Source: Tritrichomonas musculus
Taxonomy: Eukaryota > Parabasalia > Tritrichomonadida > Tritrichomonadidae
Length of the DNA stretch: 64,000 bases
Assembly (NCBI GenBank): GCA_039105265.1
Contig: JAPFFF010000006.1
Coordinates: forward strand, 4,650,001-4,714,000
Direction: 5' to 3'
A model generated the notes under the pieces. That model was not told where the DNA came from. It ran no database searches and saw nothing but the letters and a program-made list of their open reading frames with translations. The translations under genes were made by a program, and so were the position numbers. Within the stretch, counting starts at the first letter, position 1. Each line of letters starts with the position of its first letter. Below, piece after piece: positions 20,654 to 30,663 of this stretch.

Positions 20654-23473
20654 ATGACTATCCCTCCTCCTTCACAACAAGTTTCTATTATCCGCAATCT
20701 CGAAAAAACAACAAAGCTTACACCAAACGAACCCGCTTATCTTATTTCATCGAAGTGGTTTAATACTTGGAAAATTGCTGTTGGATTTTCCAATTTTCAA
20801 CCAAAAGACATAGTTGTTACTGATATTGATAATAATGATTTATTAGATGGCGATTCTATTCGACCTGGGACTGCAGAAGGCCTCGATTACGATATAATAA
20901 CAATGAAAGTATGGGATAAATTGCATAATTGGTATAACGGAGGCCCAGAAATCAAAATTCCAGTTGAATATGATGATGTTGAAAAACGTAATGTAGCTGT
21001 TGTTCGCAAACCAGTATTTCAAATTTATTATCGAGATGGACGACGACCTTTTCCTTATTCAATATATCAAAAAATTGGCGATTTAAAAGAAATTGCATGC
21101 AAAAGTTTTGAATGTGATCCCAAACGAACTCGTTTATGTGATTTCGATGGAAGAATTCGTAATACAGCTCTTGACGATACCAAAACTCTTAAGTATTATC
21201 ATATTACAAATGATGATCATTATCTTTTACTCGAATCTCAACAAGAAGATGGCACATGGATTACTGTTACACATAATACCATAGCACCTTCAAATTCAAC
21301 TCCAATTCATACTGTTACTTTTAATTCCAACAGTTCTAGCAGTTCCACCGCAAATTCAATACCCAGTAATGACGGCAAAGGAATCTTATTAAATTCTTCC
21401 TCATCAATGCAAACCATAGTTGAAAACGCCTCTGAACCGGGCATTTGCGGTATTATGAATATTGGAAACAGTTGTTATATTAATGCAGCTCTTCAATGCT
21501 TATGTCATACTCAATGCGTTTGTGATTTTTTCCTCAAAGATGAAAAATGGCGTCAACAAATCAATCATTCTAATAAGAAAGGCACTGATGGAGAAGTTAC
21601 GGAAAAATTCTATGAAGTTATGCAAGAATTATGGAATGGAAATAACAACAAAATTTCAAGTGGGCCACGTGAGCTCAAATTCACAATTGGTCATTTAAAG
21701 GCTAATCAATTTTCAGATACCAGTCAACAAGACTCTCATGAATTTCTAATGATATTAATGGATATCATGCATGAAGACCTTAATCGAATCAATCCCCTAA
21801 GTGTTCCCAAGGATTTAGAATCAGTTTATGGTGATGGCACCAATGATCTAGAGACAGCAGAGAAATCCTGGGAGCGTCATAAAAAGATCAATGATTCCTT
21901 TTTTGTAGATAATTTTCATGGTCTTTTAAGATCACGAATGATTTGTCCCAAATGTCATAAAACGACCATTGTTTTTGATCCCTTTATGTCATTAACCATT
22001 CCACTTCCAATTCCACGAACATTATCGCCACGATTTACCTTTGTACCATATGATTTAACACAGCCACGAGTAGAGATGCAACTTAGTGTTGTATCACCTG
22101 CCACTGTTCTTGAATATGTTGAAGAACTCAGCCAACGACTTAAACGAAAGATATCAGATATAGTATTTGCCGAGAGGGCCCCCAATTCAATGGCCCTTAC
22201 GTGGAGACAATCGATATCAGCGCAAGGAGCTCCATGTTTTGCCTATGAACTTCCTCCTCATGGAGAAAATTCAGTTTTTGCATGTGCACGATTAGTTGCG
22301 TCCAAACAGATCAAAGAAACCCCAGCTATTACTGAATTAGACGGCATTTTCTTAGTTGAATTGCCATCTGAAGATGCCACTGAAGAAGATGTTCAAATTG
22401 CATGTGAGAAACGATTTCAACCTTTTTGGCATTCAACGCCAGGAGGCGAAGCAGACATTTTAAGCAATCCGTTTTGTGCCGAATTCCACTCCTCTCTCTG
22501 CAAGGACACCAAGAACAGCTTCAAAGAAGGAGAAAAAATGAAAGCACGGCCAAAAGTTCATCCTTTAATTGAGCTTCGATTTGATCGCGAAAGACACCTG
22601 AAAAGTGTCTCATCGACGCCGATAGAAGTAGTTTTAAATCCCGATGTAATCAAGGATCCTTCTAATTTTGATTGGTCGATGCTGCATAAAAAAGTCATTG
22701 ACTCAAGTGAGACAGAAATTGAAAAGAGGAAAAAAGTGACACTTGAAGAATGCTTCAAAATATTCCAACACGACGACGTCCTCGACGTCAATAATAAATG
22801 GCACTGCCCGCATTGCAACCAATTTGTTTGTGCCAACAAAAAAATGGACGTTTGGAAATCGCCTGAAATTCTTATCGTCCATTTGAAGCGGTTTCTTCAT
22901 ACAGCTTCGAGCCACTTGAAGCTTGACATAAACGTCAAGTATCCGAGCGTTCTTGACATGACAAGCTACATAAATGCGCCAAAGCCTGCCGACGAAGAAG
23001 TCAAGTACAACTTGTTCGGCGTGATCGAACACATCGGAAGCATGAGTGGTGGCCATTACACTGCCCATTGCTATCATCATATAAAGAAAAAATGGTTCTT
23101 CTTTAACGATGACGTCGTTAAACCGGCAAGGCCGGCTGCGGCTCACAATAAGGAAGGATACGTCTTGTTTTATTTGAGATCAAACGACCATTCATCAAAG
23201 AAATTCCAGAAAGAGAAGATTAACGTAACCGAGGAAATGAAAAAACAAATGTTCATGCCTAAAATTATTTTGCCCGTCGTCAATTTGGAACAGAAACAAA
23301 CTAGAAAATTAACTAGCAAGATCCCAATGAGATCTCAGTCTGCGGCTTCAACGGGAAAAATTAATTTTAACTTGAACGATATGAGAAATAACTTGCTGAG
23401 GGTGTCAAAGCCTTTTCAACAAAATCTAGAAAAAAATGATGAACAAGTTAAAAAGGACGATGAAACAAAATAA
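20654..23473 (+). CDS. Ubiquitin carboxyl-terminal hydrolase (USP4/11/15-like)
   Basis: 939 residues. Residues about 15-110 resemble a DUSP domain (YLISSKWFNTWK) and about 118-200 a ubiquitin-like domain. The USP catalytic core starts with the Cys box GICGIMNIGNSCYINAAL (Cys274). The His box SGGHYTAHCY places His801, followed by WFFFNDD, which supplies the Asn/Asp. Zinc-knuckle cysteines (CPKC near 432 and CPHC near 718) are present. An insert of roughly 250 residues with a second ubiquitin-like stretch splits the core, as in USP4/15. The protein should remove ubiquitin from substrates in the cytosol or nucleus. A Lys/Gln-rich tail of about 95 residues follows. Base composition changes inside the gene: the 5' two-thirds is AT-rich, while about 22.5-23.2 kb is clearly richer in G+C. 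Confidence 0.95.
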   Translation: MTIPPPSQQVSIIRNLEKTTKLTPNEPAYLISSKWFNTWKIAVGFSNFQPKDIVVTDIDNNDLLDGDSIRPGTAEGLDYDIITMKVWDKLHNWYNGGPEIKIPVEYDDVEKRNVAVVRKPVFQIYYRDGRRPFPYSIYQKIGDLKEIACKSFECDPKRTRLCDFDGRIRNTALDDTKTLKYYHITNDDHYLLLESQQEDGTWITVTHNTIAPSNSTPIHTVTFNSNSSSSSTANSIPSNDGKGILLNSSSSMQTIVENASEPGICGIMNIGNSCYINAALQCLCHTQCVCDFFLKDEKWRQQINHSNKKGTDGEVTEKFYEVMQELWNGNNNKISSGPRELKFTIGHLKANQFSDTSQQDSHEFLMILMDIMHEDLNRINPLSVPKDLESVYGDGTNDLETAEKSWERHKKINDSFFVDNFHGLLRSRMICPKCHKTTIVFDPFMSLTIPLPIPRTLSPRFTFVPYDLTQPRVEMQLSVVSPATVLEYVEELSQRLKRKISDIVFAERAPNSMALTWRQSISAQGAPCFAYELPPHGENSVFACARLVASKQIKETPAITELDGIFLVELPSEDATEEDVQIACEKRFQPFWHSTPGGEADILSNPFCAEFHSSLCKDTKNSFKEGEKMKARPKVHPLIELRFDRERHLKSVSSTPIEVVLNPDVIKDPSNFDWSMLHKKVIDSSETEIEKRKKVTLEECFKIFQHDDVLDVNNKWHCPHCNQFVCANKKMDVWKSPEILIVHLKRFLHTASSHLKLDINVKYPSVLDMTSYINAPKPADEEVKYNLFGVIEHIGSMSGGHYTAHCYHHIKKKWFFFNDDVVKPARPAAAHNKEGYVLFYLRSNDHSSKKFQKEKINVTEEMKKQMFMPKIILPVVNLEQKQTRKLTSKIPMRSQSAASTGKINFNLNDMRNNLLRVSKPFQQNLEKNDEQVKKDDETK

Positions 23474-24153
23474 TTTGATTTGGGATCTTTTAGTAATTGA
23501 ATTTGTATTTTTTTTTTTTTTATCTATTTATCTATTTTAAATAAGCATATAATTATCATTTTAATTTTTTTTTTTTTTTTTTTAATTCTGTCATCAAAAT
23601 AAATGAAATACTTTTGGATTCTGTCATCTTTGCTTTCTGCTGTGCAAAATCACATTTTTTTTTTTTTTGAAAGATATCTGAATAAATCTCAATGATAAAA
23701 CGAAATTCCAATCAACAAAAATCACATATCAAACATTTTTTTTGTATTTTTATGCTTTCTTTTTGGGTTTCTTAACTTTTCCAAAATTGGAAATTATTAT
23801 CAAAAAGAAATTTAGGTAAACTTTAAATCCTTTATTTTTAAATCCTTTAATTAAAGTTTGTAGTATGAATGAAAATCATCAGTTATATTCTTTGAATACA
23901 TAATAATCGTTAAGAATTTGTTATTGAAAATTTCCCATAAAAGAATGGAAATAAAAATTCCAATAATTTACCACTTTGTTAGAAACATTTCACAAGATAA
24001 GGTGATGTGATATGAAATTCAAATGAACATATCATAAATTGAGATATTCATGCTCCAAAATATCTCAAATAATAACTTTTTCAATGAAATTGATTTATTT
24101 TCCATTCTTTTCCATAATTAAAAAAAACTTTTAAAATTTCAAATAACTTCACA
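23474..24153. other. AT-rich intergenic region
   Basis: Contains several long T runs (near 23510, 23567 and 23658) downstream of the USP stop. Inr-like TCAAAT near 24139 and TCACAA at 24148 sit just upstream of the kinase ATG. No gene is seen. Confidence 0.4.
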
Positions 24154-27100
24154 ATGTCTCTAATGTCTAATAGAGCTAATGAAATCGACATTACGAATTT
24201 CAACATTAAAGAGTCAATCAACGAATGTACTGGAACAACGCTTTTTAAGGTCAACGAAAAAGGAACAAAAGAAGATTTTGTTGCCAAAGTTATTAAATGT
24301 GGCGATGATGAAGAGAAATACGATAAAAGTACTCAAGAAGAGATTAAAATCATGATGGATATCAAACATCCAACAATTATAAAATTATACGGATATTCAA
24401 AATTCGATTTTAATAAAGATCCCAATTATACAATCATAATGGAACTATTCAAAAATGGATAACTTGAAAATGTTATACAAAACTTTATGAAAAATATTCC
24501 TCCAAAAAACTATACAAATACTTCACGCCAGATAATTTTATCAGGAGTTGCTCAAGGAATGAAATACCTCCATGATCACAACGTTGCACTTAATTACTTG
24601 AAACCTAGCAAAATTTTGTTGGATGAAAAATATCATCCAAAAATTGATCACATTCACAAAATAAAAGATTTAAAAAAAGAGTTCTCTACGAATAATTTAG
24701 ATGCATACTCGATACCATACATTGCTCCCGAAGTCATCTTATCAAACGAATATAATGAAAAATCAAATGTTTATTCATTTGGTATCATAATGTATGAGGT
24801 TGTTACGAACTCGTTTTCTTATCCTGAACTTTTACTCGGAACTATGAACTCATACCAATTCATGGAAAAAGTTGTGATACAAAATCACCGTCCCAAATTT
24901 CAAAATCAGATCAACATTTCTATTCAGCAATTAATTGAACAGTGCCTGTCAAGTGATCCTAATAAAAGACCGACTTTTGGTGATTTATTTAATAAACTTG
25001 CAAATCAAAATATTGATGAAAAAAACAAGTATTTACTCGATTCAATCGATATGAATCAATTTGAAAATTATATCAAAGAAATTACTCATATTGTTGATCC
25101 TTTAAAACAATTTTGTGAAAATTATGAAGAGACGCAGAGCGACGTAGAAATACTGATAAAACAATTTCAAACAAATCATGAAACAATTTTATCATTTAAA
25201 AAAGAAAATCAACAAATCGTCGATGAATTTGATTCCATTATAAAAGAAAACGAACATTTTAATGAAGATTTGTATCAATTGATAAAGAAAGCGGATCTCT
25301 TACAAAAGCAAATTACTACTTATTATGAAAAGAATCAAAGATATCTCAAAATTATCAAATCAATTGAACAAGAAAATGAGAAGAATCAACAAATTTGTGG
25401 GAATTTGATAAATAATATTGAAATAAAACAACAAAAGCTTTACATTATAAAACAAAAAAATGAAAATTTTCTTAAAAAAATCGAATCAATTAAAAGTGAA
25501 AGTTTTGGTAACAGTGAATCTTATTTGCAATTTGAAAAGAAAAATGGATTACAACAGCAAGAAGGTTTCAATATTGATGAAGAAAATAATACTTGCTTAA
25601 TTAAGACAGAGTTAATTAAAAACAAAAACGAAGGAAATTACAAATTATGCTTGTTACTGGAAAAAGAAAAAGAGACTCCACAAATAACAAATCAGCACAT
25701 TGAGAAGTTCCATAAAAATGCAGAAATGATTGAAAAAGAAAATGAAGAGAATCATAAGTACTTTTTATTATTGAAAAGACAAAATGAATTAATCCAAGAA
25801 AAAATTGTAAAACAACAACAATTAAACCAAGAGATTTTTCAAGAGATCAAATCAATCAATCAAAAATTTAAAGATAATAAGAGCCTTTGGTTTAGTTTAT
25901 ATAATGAAAATGAGACAATTACACAAGAAAGCCAAAATTTATTAAACAATAAAGAAAATGAAGAATTACAAGAAGAAAAAGAAAAAGAGGATACAAATAT
26001 CATTTTACCAAAATTACAACAAAAAAACCAACAACAATACAAGTCAAAAATAGCAAAATTACGCATGAATATTGAAAATATCAAAGTTTTCTCTAATATA
26101 AAACAAACACAAAATTTTGATATCAATTTAGTTTTTGATACCAAAACATCAAACAAATATATTGCAAAAACTTTTAAAAACTTTGATAATGATTTCGATT
26201 TAAATAAGTATATTTTCATGCTCCACCAATTTCAACACGTAACAATTGCCAAATTTGCTGGGTATTCTGAATTGGATTTTTCGGGAAAACCAAATCCAAC
26301 TCTTTTTATACAATATGCTAATAAAGGCTCTCTAAATGACAATAAAGAAAATGATATGAAATTTGGCACAATTTTTCTTCTTGGAATTGCACGAAGTATG
26401 ATGCTGCTACATAAGCATAACATTGTTCATGGCGACCTTAAGCCAAGCAAAATTTTGCTGGACGATAATTTGTATCCATATTTATCAGATCTAGGAATTT
26501 CCCAATTTAATAATTCGAAGATCTCAAATACATTTCTTTATACAGCTCCAGAAGTGCTTAAAAATCAAAAACTTTGTTTAAAGTCGGATGTTTATTCATT
26601 CGGAATAATAATGTATCAAATAGCAACTAATTTTAACAATACATCAAATTTTGAGTCATTAACTTGCACTCATCAAAAAGAATTAATAATAAAAGGATAT
26701 CGTCCACATTTCGCATCACCAATAAATACAATATTGGAGAAATTAATAAAGAGGTGCTGGTCAGAGAATCTTGATGAAAGGCCATCTTTTGAAGAAATTT
26801 TTTATTCACTTGCATACGACACAAACTGCTATATTAATGGAATTCTAACAGATCATGTATTGAAGTATATTGATTGTATTAAAAAAGATTTAATCTTCTG
26901 TAAAGTTTGCCAAGAAAATATTGAAACTAATGATCTTCTGTATTATTCTGGATATCCTTATCACAGGGAATGCATTGAGTGTGCCGAATGCCATAAAAAA
27001 CTTTCAAATAATGAATTGAATGATTTCAAATGCATTACACCTGGAATGTTCATTTGCAAAGAACATTATGATATCATTCAAAATAACTCAACACCTTCTC

Positions 27101-28782
27101 AAAATATACTTGAAATTTATCATGATAAAAAGATAGAAAACATGGCCGATGAAGTTTTTAATCCACCAATATATAACGACGATAATATTCTGCAATATCA
27201 ACCTGATGATGTATTTATCGATTCTGATATGATTCAAAATTCATTCCAAATAAACAAACCTTATGATTGCATTATTCCTACAGTTAAATTTCATTGTGAT
27301 AAACCTCTTAATGAAATTGATTTCAAAAAGCTTCAAGAATTGCTTGGTGATGATGTGATTATACTTAAAATTGAATCAGGCAGTATATTTTTAAAAATAG
27401 CTTTTCTTACTCATAGCAGATTATCTAAGATTAGAGACAAGTTTAATCAATTTTTGGAACCATTAAAGAATAAATTAAATTCATCAATAGGAAAATCAAT
27501 TGTTGGCAATTTCGTAAATGATCCTGAAAACAGCATTCCAAACGATCAAGATATCAATAACATTTACAACATGAAATCAATCAACATTCTTCAAAACACT
27601 TTAGATCTAGATAAAATTGAAATGCAATACATTGAAAATGAAGTTAACTCTTTATTATTAAGAGAAAATACACACCAAAACTGGTCTTTTTTGTTTAGGA
27701 ACAAGAATTTATTTGAGGATGCTGAGATTCAAGTTCGCAAAGATATTCAAAATAATGCTTTTGAAATGATAATTACAGGACAAACAATAATTGCAAATAG
27801 ATATTTAGATGAATACAACAAAATAAAAACGAAAATTCAATCTGGGAATACTTTTGAAGGCTTTCTTTACCATGGATCAAGAATCAACAATCATCAAAAA
27901 ATTGTTGATCAACATTTTTTAATGCCGGGCGTAGATGCTGTCCAACAATTAGATATGGGCTACTACGGAAAGGGTATCTATGCTACAGAGAATTTGTTTT
28001 ATGCTGCCGTTTATGGAGCTGGCTATCATATTTTAAATGTAAATGAAAAAACTTCTGTTTTTTGCTGTAGAGCAATTTATAACAAATCAAAAGTTAAAGA
28101 ACTCTATGATCTTTCATGCTATGGCCAAAAAATTCAAACTGACATTGCAGGCGATTTTGGAATTCATCATTCAATGGTTGGAAACAAAAAAGCATTTCAT
28201 CCAATATCAAATTCAGAGAAAGAAGTGAACTCAATTGTTTCTGAAGAATTCGTTTTCGCTAATAAATTCCAAATCATCCCAATTTGCTCATTTACAGTAA
28301 TGAGATCTGATCACTTGATACTTTGGAAGGATGAGAATATTGAAAACAATGAAAATTCCGGTTATTTGAAAGAACTCTCAAAGAAAATTGAAGCCAACAT
28401 TTACTTCAAAAAATCGGTTGATGACGCACTGGATCTTATCAAATTAAAAAAACACAATCAAATCAAACTAATCACAAATGGAGGAATTGGATTGACAGGT
28501 AAAAAGCTGATTGAAGAATCAAGAAAAATAATTAAATCAAATTTTGTTTGTTTAGTCTTTGCAAGAGATTCAAATCACTATAAATGGGTATCTGAAATCG
28601 AAAACGTTCTTTTTACTACAAATTCTGCTTATTTTAAAGAATTTGCAGAATTGAAAATGATTAAAAAAGATGTTCTCGATTTTATTCATAAACTTGAAAA
28701 AAATACTTCATTTAAGTTTAAGATCAATGAAAATGAGCTTTTGAATTACCCACTTTTTAAAAATCACATACCAATTGGATAA
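24154..28782 (+). pseudogene. Pseudokinase-coiled coil-kinase-LIM-PARP fusion with one internal stop codon
   Basis: One frame of 1543 codons is interrupted only by TAA at 24460-24462 (codon 103). Order: a first kinase-like domain (residues 10-290) lacking key residues (ALNYLKPSK where HRDLKPxN is expected, and IDH where DFG is expected), so a pseudokinase; a coiled coil (about 310-630); a second kinase domain (about 640-890) with HGDLKPSK (Asp761), SDLG (Asp779) and TAPEVL; a LIM-type zinc finger (about 910-975, starting CKVC); a linker domain; a PARP catalytic domain (about 1140-1395) with triad His1240 (YHGS), Tyr1276 (GKGIY) and Glu1365; and an unnamed C-terminal alpha/beta domain of about 140 residues. 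The family could couple phosphorylation to ADP-ribosylation. The stop sits in the Gly-x-Leu turn after the hinge, where a Ser would be usual. It may be a recent nonsense mutation, a sequence error or read-through. The 1431-codon part from 24487 alone lacks the first N-lobe. Confidence 0.85.
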
Positions 28783-29128
28783 AATATTAACCATTTGTTA
28801 AAATTATGCTCATTATTTGTACTCAAAAGATAAACTCTATTAAATAGCCATAAATTAAATAACAACTTTGAATTAATATACCATATGAATTAGATATTAT
28901 TTTTGAAATAACTATATTAATTAATATCTTATATTATTATTAATAAGTCTATTGCATAGCAGTTAGTATAAATAAGGAAAAGTAACTTGTTTACAATTTA
29001 TTCTTTAAAGAATTATATAAATTTTTTCTAATAAGAAGTGAGCGTGATTTTAATTAAATTGAAATCACTTTGTAAACGGGATCAAACAATATATAAGTTA
29101 TCTTATTGGTATTATAGGTTTAAAAAAA
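28783..29128. other. AT-rich intergenic region
   Basis: A 346-bp spacer between convergent genes. No gene, repeat element or RNA is seen. Confidence 0.4.
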
Positions 29129-29521
29129 TCAAGGATGGTCTTCTGGAACAAAATTTTGAATATCACGGTTTAAAATTACTTTAATTCGAATTGGTTCTGG
29201 AACATCTCCTGGCTGCGACATAACTTTTTTTTTCTTTGTATATTCAATATAATTTGGATGCATATTTTTGAATGTTTCTGCTAATTGCTTTGCTTGCTCT
29301 CTGAACTCATTGCGAATAGTTTCTTCGGCCATTTGCCACATCTTTCCAATTAACTTATTAATATCATTTTGAGAAAGATTTGGATTACTTTGAGAAACGG
29401 ACGGACTTACCGCTTTCATAAATAAAATAAAGGCATTCGGAGGCCTCTTATCAAAATCGGTAATATCAGTTACTAGAGTTTGCAGATTTTCTTGTAGAAT
29501 AGTATTATCATTCCCAAACAT
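29129..29521 (-). CDS. HMG-box protein
   Basis: 130 residues with one HMG box at about 24-99: RPPNAFILFMK, then INKLIGKMWQMA, FREQAKQLAETFK and HPNYIEYTKKKK. These are the first-helix Pro-Asn-Ala-Phe, the second-helix Leu/Gly/Trp and the third-helix Tyr plus basic tail of sequence-specific (Sox/MATA-type) boxes. It should bind and bend DNA in the nucleus, as a transcription factor or an architectural protein. The short flanks (23 and 31 residues) carry no other domain. The ATG at 29521 is the first in frame. Confidence 0.9.
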   Translation of the reverse strand: MFGNDNTILQENLQTLVTDITDFDKRPPNAFILFMKAVSPSVSQSNPNLSQNDINKLIGKMWQMAEETIRNEFREQAKQLAETFKNMHPNYIEYTKKKKVMSQPGDVPEPIRIKVILNRDIQNFVPEDHP

Positions 29522-30663
29522 AATTTACCTATACAATTTTAAATTTAATAAAATTTTGGAAATATCTTAGTATTTTTACCTTTATAAATTGTTTTTTATA
29601 TGCATTTAAATCATATAGACTCTTTAAATTTTTAAAAAATATAATGTATGCTTTTATTTTACCTAAATTTATATATAAATTTTTATTTTATAAAGTATTG
29701 AAAGAATCTTTTGGTTAATAACATATAAAGCTTTATTGTTAACCAAATTCGCTTTTTCAGATAAAAAACGTTAATAAAAAATTAATTCTAATCAATCTCG
29801 GGGATTGTAAAATTGGACTTTTTTTATGCAAATTTTGGTTTATTATATAATTAATATTTGCATAACTATACTTTGGGAGTTGTTATAAGCTTATTTTTAA
29901 TATATGCTTAAATGATTTCTTATTTAGTATTCTGCAATATCTTATAAATTCTATTGTAAGTTTAGTGGATAAATCATACAAAAAATAAGTTTCTTTGATT
30001 TTATATAAAAATGAATAAAAATATAAATAAAGAATCAAATCCTTTTTTGTTTAAAAAGATACTAAAAACTTTTTTTATTTAATACACAAATTAGTAAAAA
30101 TATAAAATCAATTATAATAAATTAATAATAAAAAATAAAGAAGATATTTTATAAATAAATAAAAGTTTTAACTATTCAATTTTTTTAATAATAATTTTGT
30201 CAAGGTAACAGTTATTGAGATATTATTACCATCATTTTAATCCAACAAAAGAAAAAGATTTTAGATCAATGAGAAGATGCTTGAAAACACTTAGGAATAT
30301 TTTCAATTCAAAGTCAATTTCAAGCCATATTCTATCAAATCGTAAATCGCTTTTTTCTCATTAATGATGAAATAATTTTGTATTCGACTTTAGGTATTTT
30401 GATTGTATACAATCCGACTTCAATTTTTTTTCCCGCCTCATAATGTTTACTAAAATTACTCATTACTAAATATTTAGCAAGTACTACGGATTTATCAAAC
30501 TTTTCTGTGATTAAAGTGGAATCCACTTAGTGGATTTCTTAGTTGTAATCACTAAAAGATTATGAAATATTCTCACACTTTACATTTAATTATTCTATGC
30601 TTGATATATGAAATAATAATAATTAATAAGTTTTCCAAAAGCTTTTTATTTATTGAATCAAAC
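29522..30663. other. AT-rich intergenic region
   Basis: No supported gene. A 63-codon minus-strand frame (30335-30526) has a somewhat protein-like composition but nothing recognisable, and could be debris. A short palindrome AATCCACTTAGTGGATT lies near 30520-30536. Confidence 0.4.

Noticed and set aside
22703-23146. 147-codon minus-strand frame inside the USP gene
   Set aside because: It lies over the Cys/His catalytic region of a certain USP gene and has no family features; the GC-richer sequence simply has fewer stops.
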